NCBI GenBank assembly: GCA_965243695.1 | Contig: CBDEWC010000043.1 | Location: forward strand, 1-64,000 | DNA from: JAKVCB01 sp965243695 | Lineage (GTDB): Bacteria > Planctomycetota > Planctomycetia > Pirellulales > Lacipirellulaceae | DNA length: 64,000 nucleotides | Direction of reading: 5' to 3' | Part shown: piece after piece, positions 1-8,549 of the stretch | How positions within the stretch are numbered: position 1 is the first letter of the stretch | Layout of the letters: every line of letters starts with the position of its first letter | Notes under the pieces: generated by a model | The model's database searches: none | Told to the model about the DNA's origin: nothing | Seen by the model: the letters and a program-made list of their open reading frames with translations, nothing else | Made by a program: the position numbers and the translations under genes

Positions 1-125
1 CCTACCTCCAGAATGCTTGGGTCAAGCCATTCACCGGAGTTGCCAAGGACGCCCGTACCGTCGGCTGCACTACCCAGCCAACCCGAGCCAGAGCGAGCCT
101 CGGTCAATAGTAGTATGCCCTTCAT
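1..125 (-). CDS. Sulfotransferase, Stf0-like (5' end only, cut by window edge)
   Basis: Only the first 41 codons lie in the window; the rest is beyond base 1. The N-terminus carries the PAPS-binding loop typical of sulfotransferases, seen as LLLTEARSGSGWLG, followed by GVLGNSGEWL. This closely matches the start of the complete sulfotransferase just upstream on the same strand (260-1063), so the two are tandem paralogues. The ATG at 125 is preceded by a GAGAGGAG ribosome binding site. Family knowledge: such enzymes transfer sulfate from PAPS to sugar or lipid hydroxyls. The substrate cannot be read from the sequence. Confidence 0.8.
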   Translation of the reverse strand, partial: MKGILLLTEARSGSGWLGSAADGTGVLGNSGEWLDPSILEV

Positions 126-259
126 GGCAGAGTCTCCTCTCGGTGTGCCTCAAGAAAAAGTGTGTCGGTGCAGTGGGCAAAGCGAGAGGGTCTTCACAGT
201 ATTTGTAGCTACCCAACAGGACCCAGCCCTACCTGGTACCTGCCTGGCTTTTTCGATCA

Positions 260-1063
260 TCAGCCTGCAACCGGGGGCCAATAGTCAAACGGAATGCTTT
301 TCATGTGCTGACCGCTGAGGAATTTCCCCAGATTCCCCAGCGTCCTGGAATACGATCGAGTGGACGTGGCCGTGTAGCCAAGGAAGTTTCGACTTTGAAT
401 GTCTTTCTTGAACTTCGCATACCAGTCTTCCGTTTCCGTGTTGCGCTGAATTTTACAATCTGACTGGAACGGGGGAATGTCGTTGATGCCGACATGTGCA
501 GCCAGCGCTTGCAAAAACGGAGCTGGGTCGGCCATCAAGTCTTCGTAGACAAAGTCCGTGTACTCCCGTTCTTGCACTGCCAGGTAGGTTTTCCAGTAGT
601 TGTAGGACCTTCCAATCATAAAATAGGCACGGCAAATATGAGCAAAATCATATCTGGCCTTCCCCTTATTTTTGTTATTCCTGGTTATTTTGTCGAACCA
701 CTTCTTGGACTGAATCCCCTTGGAAAAAGAAATGGCTTGCCGCAACCGATCCCGCCGCGTCAAGGTAACCAGAAGCAAGTCGTGGTCTACCGCGAGGTGG
801 TTGATAAGATCAAAACCAAACTGACTCTGAAACCAGTGAAGGTGCCGGGGAAATATTTTTATGTAGAACACACCGTTGTCGGTACTGGCACGTTCGAATA
901 TTTTTTGAATAAACTCCTCGGCCGTAACGTGCTTGGGATTCACACTATAGTGGATCGGAGAGATCCACTCGCCAGAATTTCCCAGAACCCCCGTGTGGCT
1001 AGCCGCATTACCCAGCCAATTCGAACCAGAGCGAGCTTCGGTCAACATTAACAAGCCCTTCAT
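260..1063 (-). CDS. Sulfotransferase, Stf0/LPS-sulfotransferase-like
   Basis: 267 residues from the ATG at 1063, chosen because an AGGAGAGG ribosome binding site precedes it and because the protein then starts exactly like its paralogue at 1-125. An upstream in-frame start at 1195 would add 44 unconserved residues. The N-terminal loop TEARSGSNWLG (about 8-18) fits the 5'-phosphosulfate binding site, and TRRDRLRQAISF (near residue 105) fits the 3'-phosphate site of Stf0-type enzymes. Probable role: sulfation of a carbohydrate or lipid using PAPS in the cytoplasm. No transmembrane segment is evident. The substrate is unknown. It lies upstream of, and in the same direction as, the truncated paralogue, so the two may be co-transcribed. 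Confidence 0.85.
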   Translation of the reverse strand: MKGLLMLTEARSGSNWLGNAASHTGVLGNSGEWISPIHYSVNPKHVTAEEFIQKIFERASTDNGVFYIKIFPRHLHWFQSQFGFDLINHLAVDHDLLLVTLTRRDRLRQAISFSKGIQSKKWFDKITRNNKNKGKARYDFAHICRAYFMIGRSYNYWKTYLAVQEREYTDFVYEDLMADPAPFLQALAAHVGINDIPPFQSDCKIQRNTETEDWYAKFKKDIQSRNFLGYTATSTRSYSRTLGNLGKFLSGQHMKSIPFDYWPPVAG

Positions 1064-1636
1064 GGCATCCTCTCCTGCTGGAAATCTGTTTGAATCGTCA
1101 GCCATTGGGTTGACAACGTCTGGACCCCCACGACAAACAACTTGTTCTAAGTACGCCCTCAGGACGTTACTGTTAAGCACCTCCCAGCAGTGCACGTAGA
1201 GTCACGAGCACCGAACAAACGCAGAGCGCACTGAGTGCGTGCTGTCGATCTGGAGAGCTCGAGGGCGGTGATCAAGAACGGAAAACTGTGCATCGGCAAC
1301 GGATAAGGCAGCCTGACTCGTAACACCACCGAGAATCAATCTTCAGCCGGTTATGCAGTCATAGCGCAAAAATATATAACTTGGCATCCGGCATGAGTTC
1401 AATGTCAATATTGCCAGACTGCTATCTTGATCTTCACACCAAAAAGATTTGCGGGCGCCGCCGTGCTCGCAACCGAGGGTGGTTTTGCATGCACCCAACC
1501 TTTGAGCGGCCCAGAACGGTACGTGTGCCGTTTATTGTCGCGACCCGGTTGTCCTGGACCTCCGCATGCTGGCACAACCTTAAATGAAAGCGTCTCCGCT
1601 TTACCCTGTTTCACACCTTGGAGGTCTGCGGGAAAG
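1064..1636. other. Non-coding stretch between sulfotransferase and lactonase
   Basis: No recognisable gene. Open frames here either read antisense to neighbours or extend the sulfotransferase without a ribosome binding site. A small hairpin with a 6-bp stem and TGA loop occurs at 1226-1240, without a T-run. The promoter of the minus-strand sulfotransferase pair presumably lies here, but no clear -35/-10 pair was identified. Confidence 0.5.
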
Positions 1637-2767
1637 TTAATTTGGAGAATCCAGGCACAGGACCCACGCCGGTAGGGTACCCGTTTCGTAGGTGGCAAAT
1701 TTTTCCAGACTGCCACGGTTGGGGTCGATGCGATAAGCAAAAAGGGTCGAGGTATCGGTACCTGCTGAATAGAGAAACCTGCCGGAACGATCAATGCAGA
1801 AGGACCGCGGTTGATTCGGAGTCGGAAAATATCCGACAAGAGACGGCTCGCCCGTTTTCGGATCCAGCGCAAAGCCGGTCAGCGTATCTTGCTTCTGTTC
1901 GCCCGTACGACTGTTTGTTTGGTCACGGTTGGAGACGTAGGCAAATCGGCCATTCGGGGTCATTTGGATGTCTGCCGCATACATTTCGCCGCTCGCATCC
2001 GGAGGCAAACTGGACAACGTTGTTCCTCGCTCTAGCGTGCCGGTTTGGGGGTCGAATTTCCACGCCGTGATTCCCCCACCGAATTCGCTCGAAGTGTAAG
2101 CCATGTCCAGCTTGGGATGATGCACGTAGTGGCGTGGATCATTGTATTTGTGGCCTTTTTCCGGGCCATCCACAAAGGGTGGGTCGTTGGGAGTCAAGGT
2201 TCCCTGATTGTTGTCAAAATGAAACTGGTACACCTTGTTGGGTGTGACGTGGGGAACAAACGCAAACGTGCCCGTAGGATCAAGTGCAATACAATGTGCG
2301 GTTCGCTCAGTTTTCTTGTGATCCACCACCTCGTCGGTACAGAGGCCGTCGACAATGCGCATGACAGTAACCTCACCCGCGCCGTAATCCGCTAACAGCA
2401 GAAATTTCCCGTCGTTGTCGGTAGAAAGGTAACAAGCAGACCCGTTAAATTTTGCTTTCCCGAGCACTTTCAAACAACCATCACCCGATCGTTTCAAGGT
2501 GACCATGGACGACTGGCCATCTTCATCGACTCCCGCGTAAATAAGGGAATTATCTGGTGACGTTGTCATAACACCTGGCTGGCCCGAAAGTACCGTTTTG
2601 CACTTGAGTGTCAGCGCTCCCGTTTTCGGATTGACCCCATAAGCGAGAATCGCATGGTCCCTCATGGCCGCTACGTAGAGCAGTTGATTGGCCTGGACTG
2701 AAACTGCGAATGTCACCGCGCAGGCCAACAGTGCAATGGTTCCAAACTGTTTACGCATTGGGAGCAT
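1637..2767 (-). CDS. Secreted lactonase-family seven-bladed beta-propeller
   Basis: 376 residues. The N-terminus (MRKQ, then a hydrophobic stretch ending SVQA) is a signal peptide, so export to the periplasm is likely. The body is a beta-propeller of the 6-phosphogluconolactonase-like family, with recurring blades such as LLYVAAMRDHAI, PDNSLIYAG, PNGRFAYVSNR and RSGRFLYSAGTD. Blade motifs of the type 'G.L......P.f...D..gr.ly' repeat about seven times. Family knowledge: members include 6-phosphogluconolactonase and carboxy-cis,cis-muconate cyclase, but exported planctomycete members often have no known substrate. The ATG at 2758 is an alternative start. It is transcribed alone between the sulfotransferases and a methyltransferase. 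Confidence 0.85.
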   Translation of the reverse strand: MLPMRKQFGTIALLACAVTFAVSVQANQLLYVAAMRDHAILAYGVNPKTGALTLKCKTVLSGQPGVMTTSPDNSLIYAGVDEDGQSSMVTLKRSGDGCLKVLGKAKFNGSACYLSTDNDGKFLLLADYGAGEVTVMRIVDGLCTDEVVDHKKTERTAHCIALDPTGTFAFVPHVTPNKVYQFHFDNNQGTLTPNDPPFVDGPEKGHKYNDPRHYVHHPKLDMAYTSSEFGGGITAWKFDPQTGTLERGTTLSSLPPDASGEMYAADIQMTPNGRFAYVSNRDQTNSRTGEQKQDTLTGFALDPKTGEPSLVGYFPTPNQPRSFCIDRSGRFLYSAGTDTSTLFAYRIDPNRGSLEKFATYETGTLPAWVLCLDSPN

Positions 2768-2835
2768 CTTTCTTGTTGAATTATAAGTTCCGGGCCAAAC
2801 TGGTCGCCGATAGAGGCCCGTTCAGCAAAACCAGA

Positions 2836-3237
2836 TTATACGCCCTTGATCGCACCAAAGGCGGCAAAACATGAATTCTTATGCAGTAGTTCCACGTGTG
2901 AAAAGCCAACCTGCCGCAACAACTCAAGCTGGTAAGTTACCGGGCGGGGCGAATCTTCTTTGTCAATGGTCGCAAAAACTTTGTCGCGATAACCGTCCCC
3001 CTCCAGGGACGCCAGGTACCTATCGTACCGATCCCACATCATATCACCAACTGCGTCTGTTTCCTGCGACACCAGGTCGGTAATCCATACACTTCCCCCG
3101 GGTGCGAGAATCGTGAACAGTTTTTCAAAGGCCGCAATCCAATCGGCGGTCTTGCGAAGATGATGGAGTACTGCTGCCGCCAGAACGACGTCGTACGATG
3201 GATGGCTGAAGATCGGCATTTCGAAAATCCTCACCAA
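2836..3237 (-). pseudogene. SAM-dependent methyltransferase, C-terminal part (frameshifted gene)
   Basis: This frame encodes the second half of a class I methyltransferase: YDVVLAAAVLHHL (motif after the acidic loop), WIAAFEKLFTILAPGGSVWITDL (post-motif III region) and a C-terminal beta-hairpin. The first half is in another frame at 3125-3568. Around 3195-3240 the two frames overlap, and the family continuity (FRNADL followed by SYDVVLAA) shows that a single base has been gained or lost there. Either the gene is inactivated or the sequence carries an indel error. The substrate is unknown. Confidence 0.8.
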
Positions 3238-3568
3238 TTTTTGTCACACCACCACCGTTACACTCAGCAACGCGCTTAACGGCACGCGATAACATCGGCT
3301 GGCTCAGATCCAGCAAATCGACCTCAAAATCGTGTCCAACCACGTGCCTCAGCTTGACCGTGTTGTTCCCCGCTCCGCAACCGATGTCCAACACGCGCCC
3401 AATGGGCGAGGTTGTTGCAACTGCAGCCTTGGTTATCAATTCCATCGCCAGCGGTGCATCTACCGTGGCAGCTTGGCCTGTCTCCAACTGGGAAAAACGT
3501 TCCACGTCACTGTCGAAGCGGTTGCGTATTTCGTCGACCGTTGATTTTTTATCAAGAGGAGTACTCAT
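3125..3568 (-). pseudogene. SAM-dependent methyltransferase, N-terminal part (frameshifted gene)
   Basis: Starts at the ATG at 3568, preceded by AAGG; an in-frame start at 3631 is possible but unsupported. The protein has the SAM-binding motif I as GRVLDIGCGAGNNT, followed by VDLLDLSQPMLSRA (acidic loop). The frame then runs into a low-quality tail after FRNADLQ, while the proper continuation is found in the frame at 2836-3237. Together they would make a roughly 245-residue class I methyltransferase. See the partner entry for the break point. Confidence 0.8.
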
Positions 3569-3909
3569 GCGACCTTGGTGGTTAAAAGAGGGTATTGAGC
3601 TCGCCACATCATGCGACCCCCAAAACAACAAACAGCCTTGGATTCGAATCGATCCAGCGAGGCCTGCCCTCTGGGCGACCAGCTGTCGCCAAGCACCCGG
3701 CGCAAGCAGGCTGCACGTTACAGGGTAGTCACAACGCCAGGGGAATTATCAACCAGGTTCACCCGCAAGGCAAATGATGCCAGACTACCGGCGCAAAAAA
3801 GGCGCGAAAGGGAAGACTCCTCTCGGTACCACCCAGGTGGACTGATGCTGGGTCCAAGAGTTTTTGGAACACTACCGGTGGCCAAGGTATGCCAGGCCGC
3901 AGGGGTTGA
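3569..3909. other. Non-coding stretch
   Basis: About 340 bases between the PEP-CTERM gene's end and the methyltransferase start. Open frames here have no family signal. A self-complementary TTCGAA-containing patch near 3640-3658 resembles a tRNA T-loop, but no tRNA fold could be drawn. Confidence 0.4.
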
Positions 3910-5019
3910 TCACCTGCGGCAACGCCCCATGAGCAGGCCCACCAGGCCAGGCAGTACCAGCAGCGTGGTCGAAGGCTCGGGAATCTCCGGGGCAAGGATT
4001 GTCTCCCACTTCACAAAAGCAGTGCCGACGTCGTACACGCCGAGTGCCGTGTCGCCCATGTGGGGTTGCGCCTTGAAGTCGGTGAGAAACTGTTGAAAGA
4101 GGGAGGTGTCCCAAACCGCGCCGCTGGGACCAGCTACGCCGAAAAACTTCGTCCCGTCAATGTCCTCATAGGAAAACATAACCACCACGCCAGGTGTGGT
4201 AAGGGCGGCCGGGTCGGCCACGTAATTGTTAGCGGCAAGCGTTCCGGCAATCGAGGATGCAAGACTTTGGGCGCTCGCAGTTGACGGCGTGGCGAATCCG
4301 GTCGGGTCACCATGGTCAAAGTTGTACGACTGGATCGCCAGTAGATCGACATCGAGGTTGGAAAAGTCACTTGCCTGCTTGTACGACCCGGTGGTGGCAA
4401 TCTTTGCCGAGGTGAGCCCTTTCGAATCGAGATAACTTCCGACCGACCCGGAGTGCCCGAGAAAAGCACTGGTCTTTTGGAGATACGAGTTTTCCGTTTC
4501 CAGGCCGATGCCATCAAACGTGCGGTGTCCGGCGGCTGTGAGCGCCTGGTTCACTTCGGCGAAGTAATCGACATAGGCCTTGTACGAGTTTGCGCTCGAA
4601 TAGGTATTGCCCCAGTACCCATTCTCGAAGGCAGGCTTGGTGGCATCGACGTTGAACCACAAGTTCCCCGACCACCCGCCGAGACTTCCGACAAAATCGA
4701 CGATGTCGGCTTTGCGCATGGAGTTCGGAGTTTGGGGGCCCATCACACGAAACAACAGGTTATCGGGATTTGCCTTGTCGACCTTGCCAGCTGCACCCGC
4801 GTCGTATGCCGCATCCGACTGCATCAAAAGCGACAACTTCGGATAGAGCGGATCGGCCAGCACAGGAGTGCCCAAGCTACCTGCTGTAAGCACCATACCA
4901 ACCATGAGCAGCGCCGCGACTTGGCGCGCGGCAGCCAAAAGACGAGAGCCCCCCTCGACGATGTTTCCCTCCCCCTCGACGATGCCCCAAAGCTTCGATG
5001 AAATTCCTGGCATGAACAT
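3910..5019 (-). CDS. PEP-CTERM sorting-signal protein
   Basis: 369 residues. The N-terminus has a long polar lead (about 30 residues) then a hydrophobic signal segment ending near VLADPLYP. The C-terminus has the tripartite PEP-CTERM signal: the motif PEPS preceded by Ile, a hydrophobic helix LLVLPGLVGLL, and a basic tail RCRR. Family knowledge: such proteins are processed by an exosortase and delivered to the cell surface or extracellular matrix. The body (for example DGIGLETE, LLAIQSYNFDHGD, GVVVMFSYED) resembles a TIM-barrel glycoside-hydrolase-like fold. The acidic residues in those strands could be catalytic, but I do not recognise the family. A GGAG site lies 5 bases before the ATG. No exosortase gene is in this window. 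Confidence 0.8.
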   Translation of the reverse strand: MFMPGISSKLWGIVEGEGNIVEGGSRLLAAARQVAALLMVGMVLTAGSLGTPVLADPLYPKLSLLMQSDAAYDAGAAGKVDKANPDNLLFRVMGPQTPNSMRKADIVDFVGSLGGWSGNLWFNVDATKPAFENGYWGNTYSSANSYKAYVDYFAEVNQALTAAGHRTFDGIGLETENSYLQKTSAFLGHSGSVGSYLDSKGLTSAKIATTGSYKQASDFSNLDVDLLAIQSYNFDHGDPTGFATPSTASAQSLASSIAGTLAANNYVADPAALTTPGVVVMFSYEDIDGTKFFGVAGPSGAVWDTSLFQQFLTDFKAQPHMGDTALGVYDVGTAFVKWETILAPEIPEPSTTLLVLPGLVGLLMGRCRR

Positions 5020-5030
5020 GAGTCTCCGGC

Positions 5031-5064
5031 GATGTTGTGGTGATCACGATGTTGTGGTGGTCAC
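5031..5064. repeat. Two tandem 17-bp repeats upstream of the PEP-CTERM gene
   Basis: The unit GATGTTGTGGTGATCAC occurs at 5031-5047 and, with one change, at 5048-5064. It sits 12 bases before the minus-strand start codon, in the divergent promoter region shared with the plus-strand gene at 5272. It could be an operator or simple replication slippage. Confidence 0.7.
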
Positions 5065-5271
5065 AGTTCAGTTTAAATCCTGGCATTCTTCGTTTCAAGC
5101 AACAAGGTACCCTGAGGCTGGCCCCCCCTATCGGACCTGTAGTCGTCAAGACCGTTCACCTTGCGGCTATAACGAAACTCGACTACAGACTACGATAAGT
5201 TCGGCAGCACTCCCTGATTTTTACCTTCTCGCTCCACATCTACGCAGCACAGCGATTGCACCGGTTGTTTC

Positions 5272-6420
5272 ATGATCGATCTCACTCGTTCCATCACTGC
5301 ATCTCCAGACATTCACACCGTGCCCACCGATCCGGGGAAGTCGTGGGCCGATGACGTAACCGTCATCATCGATGCACCTCCCGATCACGAAACCCGTCCG
5401 GCACCTGAAGCGACATGGGCAACTGACGATGTGCGTACGGGTATCTGCGGTGCAGTCACGCCCCGCGTTGTTGTCCTGCCCAATGGGCAATTCCGGATGT
5501 ACTACTCCCAGATGCTGCCGCGGCCAGGATTCCCGGCCGGTGCCATGGACTACGACCACTGTTCCACGCGGATCCTCAGTGCCGCATCTGCGGACGGAAT
5601 CACCTGGGTTGCTGAACCCGGAGTGCGGTTGTCGCCCCAACAAGGGGGTGCCGGTGACTTTCGGGTAGTCTCGCCTGAGATTGTTCCCGTTGCCGGGCAA
5701 CCGGGTCGACTGAGGATGTACTACGAATGCTGCCCCGGGCCACAGTCGATCGATAATTCAATCCGAAGTGCCGTCTCTGATGACGGCTTAAACTGGGCCG
5801 TTGAGCCGGGGGTTCGCCTGAAAAACCCCGGTTGTCACTACACTTCCTGTCGGATTTTATTTTTGGAAGCGGGTCACTCCAGAATGGTTGTTACCGAATC
5901 GAACCGTGGAATGATCAGTGCTCTCTCAACCGATGGTGGCCTGTCGTTTGAAGTCGAAGCAGGAATACGAGTTCCCCTGGGAGGCACTTATGACAAGGCG
6001 ATCGCATTCGCACCTGAAATTGTTCGGATCCACAACAGCGGTTACCGCATGTATTACGCCGGTTACAGTGCGCCCAACCGTGCATTTATCCTCACGGCAA
6101 CCTCCGAGGATGGTTTTACCTGGGCAAAAGACCCGGAACCTGTTATTTCCCCAGGCAACAGCCCGTTTGACAAGGTGAAGTGCTCCGAAATAGGGCTCCT
6201 ACCTCTCCCAACGACACCAGGTCAACGCCCCCGTTATCGTTTATTTTACGAAGCACCGTGCATGGAACCGCACGGGAGGATCGTGACGGTTTGTCGACTG
6301 GAGGATTTTTCTATGCGACGCCAAGAAAATCTGGCACACCGTTATGCCAAACCAGAGGAAACGACTCAAAAACGGGTCCAGAACCACAAAACGCTCCTGC
6401 CAAATGGTTGGATTGACTGA
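5272..6420 (+). CDS. Glycosidase-like five-bladed beta-propeller protein
   Basis: 382 residues without an obvious signal peptide. Repeated blades of the form 'FRMYYSQ', 'LRMYYECC', 'YRMYYAGY' and 'YRLFYEAP', each followed by 'SxDGxxW', are typical of the GH43/GH32/GH68/GH130 five-bladed propeller fold. Five to six such blades are visible. Family knowledge: these bind or hydrolyse polysaccharides, but many planctomycete members have no assigned activity. No conserved catalytic triad could be identified by eye. The last 40 residues are basic and low in structure (MRRQENLAHRY onward). It is divergent from the PEP-CTERM gene and uses an ATG with only a weak ribosome binding site. Confidence 0.75.
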   Translation: MIDLTRSITASPDIHTVPTDPGKSWADDVTVIIDAPPDHETRPAPEATWATDDVRTGICGAVTPRVVVLPNGQFRMYYSQMLPRPGFPAGAMDYDHCSTRILSAASADGITWVAEPGVRLSPQQGGAGDFRVVSPEIVPVAGQPGRLRMYYECCPGPQSIDNSIRSAVSDDGLNWAVEPGVRLKNPGCHYTSCRILFLEAGHSRMVVTESNRGMISALSTDGGLSFEVEAGIRVPLGGTYDKAIAFAPEIVRIHNSGYRMYYAGYSAPNRAFILTATSEDGFTWAKDPEPVISPGNSPFDKVKCSEIGLLPLPTTPGQRPRYRLFYEAPCMEPHGRIVTVCRLEDFSMRRQENLAHRYAKPEETTQKRVQNHKTLLPNGWID

Positions 6421-6664
6421 CCAACCGCTTAAAATAAATAAGTCTCCCGGGGCGGGAGCCAACTCCCAGAACCCAATGGCCCAAGTCAAACCGATTCGTG
6501 GGGCGCACCACGGGGTGACCAACTTTAAAACACCTCCCCCCCCCAAGACGGCCAGTTCTTCCGAGCGCCGATATTCCTGATACCCGCACAACCTCGGGAA
6601 GGCCGCCGATGCAAACGGCGGCGTGGATATCTTTCGACTTCCAGCCACCATAGACCCTCTCACC

Positions 6665-7297
6665 GGGTACCAACCATCCCAGCGCCGCGATCCGGCGAGT
6701 TGCGTTTTCGGAGCACAACTGGCATGACTTTGAAGCTAATCTCGGCCGCAGCGTGCGCGGAGATGGTTTCCTGCTGGTCCGCAACTTTCGGCCACAGTCA
6801 ACCATCCCAGCGCCGCGATCCGGCGAGTTGCGTTTTCGGAGCACAACTGGCATGACTTTGAAGCTCACGGCCGCAGCGTGCGCGGAGATGGTTTCCTGCT
6901 GGTCCGCAACTTTCGGCCACAGTTCGCATGGCTGGGGCCGGCCGATTCGATCCGGCGTCTGCAGTCATTGCGAGATTCCAACCAGCTAACCGCAGCACAA
7001 CGCGATGTGTTTCTTGCCCCGCGCCCCGAAACGGAGTTTTATCACACCGCCTCCGACCCGTATCAACTTCAGAACCTCGCCAATTCACCCCGTCATACCC
7101 AAACGCGTTTGCAACTGGAAAAGTTACTCCGTCGGTGGATGGACGAAACTGGCGACAGCGTTCCAGAGCATCTCTCACGCGACTCTTTCGATCGAGAAAC
7201 CGGGGCGCGACTCAAGCTCGATGGCGATTCCTACCGCCGAACAACTCCGGGGGAAGACCGCGATGCAGCCCGGATCAACGCTGCCGGGCCCCGCTGA
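6665..7297 (+). pseudogene. Sulfatase C-terminal remnant broken by a 128-bp tandem duplication
   Basis: Reading through 6799-7297 gives a recognisable sulfatase C-terminus: SEHNWHDFEAHGRSVR, then FLLVRNFRP, LTAAQRDVFLAPRPETEFYHTASDPYQLQNLA and a tail ending INAAGPR. The first of these also occurs, almost identical, at 6671-6797 because the segment is duplicated in tandem. The copy spacing is 128 bases, not a multiple of three, so the second copy is out of frame with the first. No N-terminal catalytic domain with the C/S-x-P-x-R motif is present upstream. This is a decayed fragment of an arylsulfatase-type gene. Confidence 0.75.
6671..6922. repeat. Tandem duplication, two copies of about 127 and 124 bp
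   Basis: Copy one is 6671-6797 and copy two is 6799-6922, starting with CAACCATCCCAGCGCCGCGA. They differ mainly by three bases (AAGCTAATCTCGG versus AAGCTCACGG). The duplication lies inside the sulfatase remnant and causes a frame change. The near identity shows it is recent. Confidence 0.85.
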
Positions 7298-7315
7298 CCC
7301 AATCGGCAGCCCGGA

Positions 7316-7813
7316 TTAGTCGTTCTCAACAGCAGATTTACGCGACCCGGCATGGCTATTTTTTCGCAAGGCAGCCCGTACCAAAACTGCAGGTCCTGCC
7401 AAAATAGAAATTCTAAACAGAAGCTGACTGACGGAATTGTTGATCGATGCGACCAAGCCTAAAGCGAGTCCTGTAAAGGTCAGCAGAAAAAAGAGGTCCA
7501 GGAGGGTAAAACGGGTAACGGGCTTTGGACCTTGAAAGGCAAAGGCACCGCGCAAGACCATGATCACCGCGTGCAAAAACAGGCCCAGGCAAAGCCAGAA
7601 TGCGATGGTCCAAATGTTGCACAAGGTGGCGTGGGTCGGCGGCAGGCCAGACTCCATCGTTTTCGCAGCCAGCAACGCATAGCCCAGTGTGAAGTAGCCA
7701 CTAACCAGCGCGGCTGCCAGGCTGACGACCCCGATTGCAATGGTGACGAATTGGCGCATATGGCGTTCAGCGAACCTTTCAGCTGGCATTCTAACCGGAA
7801 GCTTGCTTGCCAT
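7316..7813 (-). CDS. Hypothetical four-helix membrane protein
   Basis: About 165 residues from the ATG at 7813; a GTG at 7849 and an ATG at 7759 are alternatives and none has a strong ribosome binding site. Four hydrophobic segments are visible: FVTIAIGVVSLAAALVSGYF, IWTIAFWLCLGLFLHAVIMV, LDLFFLLTFTGLALGLVASI and a weaker ILAGPAVLVRAAL. The C-terminus is basic. I do not recognise a family. It is convergent with the sulfatase remnant and divergent from the NTF2-like gene. Confidence 0.65.
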   Translation of the reverse strand: MASKLPVRMPAERFAERHMRQFVTIAIGVVSLAAALVSGYFTLGYALLAAKTMESGLPPTHATLCNIWTIAFWLCLGLFLHAVIMVLRGAFAFQGPKPVTRFTLLDLFFLLTFTGLALGLVASINNSVSQLLFRISILAGPAVLVRAALRKNSHAGSRKSAVEND

Positions 7814-7918
7814 CACTGACAATCGCGAGGATGCTGGAAAATAGCCCACGGTCGGTCTAGAATACCACGCGCAGTCCTATCAACCTAACTGCTGGTCGTA
7901 AAAAACGAGATTCCCCCG

Positions 7919-8335
7919 ATGATCACCAAAGATGAAGTAAAAGCTCGCAGTGAGACTTTTTGGGATGCGGTCAAAAGCGGTATGCCCGGAGCAGAGATGG
8001 AACACTTCTTCATCGGCGAGGGACATGTGATGGTGCCCGACGGCAAGCGAATGGATCTTGAGACCCACCAGCAAATGCACCGTGCGCTCTGTGACGAAAG
8101 CCATCACTGGCAGTCGCTCCAAGTGATCCAGGTCGGAGACCATCCCGAGCGCGCCTATGCCGCAGGCCAGGTGAACTGGGAAGCCTCCTTCGCCGATGGT
8201 CGCCCCGGGCGGGTCAAGGCCGCCGTCGAGGAACAGTGGCTACTCGAACGGGGCAGCGACGGAGTGCTCCGCTGGGTCCACTACCGCTCACGCGTGGTCG
8301 ACTTTACTCCCGACTCAGCGCCACTCGAGATCTAA
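7919..8335 (+). CDS. NTF2-like/SnoaL-like domain protein
   Basis: 138 residues. The pattern (helix FWDAVKSG, then FFIGEGHVMVPDGKRMD, then several beta strands ending LRWVHYRSRVVDFTP) fits the small alpha+beta cone fold of nuclear-transport-factor-2-like proteins. These form dimers with a pocket and act as small enzymes or ligand binders in the cytoplasm. No catalytic residue set is evident and no substrate can be proposed. The ATG is preceded by a weak ACGAGA site. Confidence 0.7.
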   Translation: MITKDEVKARSETFWDAVKSGMPGAEMEHFFIGEGHVMVPDGKRMDLETHQQMHRALCDESHHWQSLQVIQVGDHPERAYAAGQVNWEASFADGRPGRVKAAVEEQWLLERGSDGVLRWVHYRSRVVDFTPDSAPLEI

Positions 8336-8413
8336 CGACAAAAACCACCCTAAACGGTCCAAAAACACCGGTGGCATGGCAGGTTCTTCGACCGGGGCCG
8401 ATACTTATTATAC

Positions 8414-8432
8414 AGGGCCTGCGGTAGGCCCT
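8414..8432. terminator. Possible bidirectional hairpin between convergent genes
   Basis: A perfect 7-bp inverted repeat AGGGCCT/AGGCCCT with a 5-base loop lies between the 3' ends of two convergent genes (8335 plus, 8550 minus). There is no T-run, so intrinsic termination is only a possibility. Confidence 0.35.
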
Positions 8433-8549
8433 CTCGAGCTGGCCCCCTGGCACCGCCGATGAACCCCAAAATCGCCAATTTCTATCGCGCCAGATCCGAT
8501 GGGACTTCCAGCAGATAGCTTTTCACCACGCTCTCAGAGTTGACGGCGT

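Noticed and set aside
494..1051. 185-residue open frame on the plus strand
   Set aside because: Antisense to the sulfotransferase, whose motifs and ribosome site are convincing; no family signal.
3639..3658. T-loop-like sequence suggesting a tRNA
   Set aside because: The TTCGAA patch is part of a palindrome; no acceptor, D or anticodon arm fits around it.
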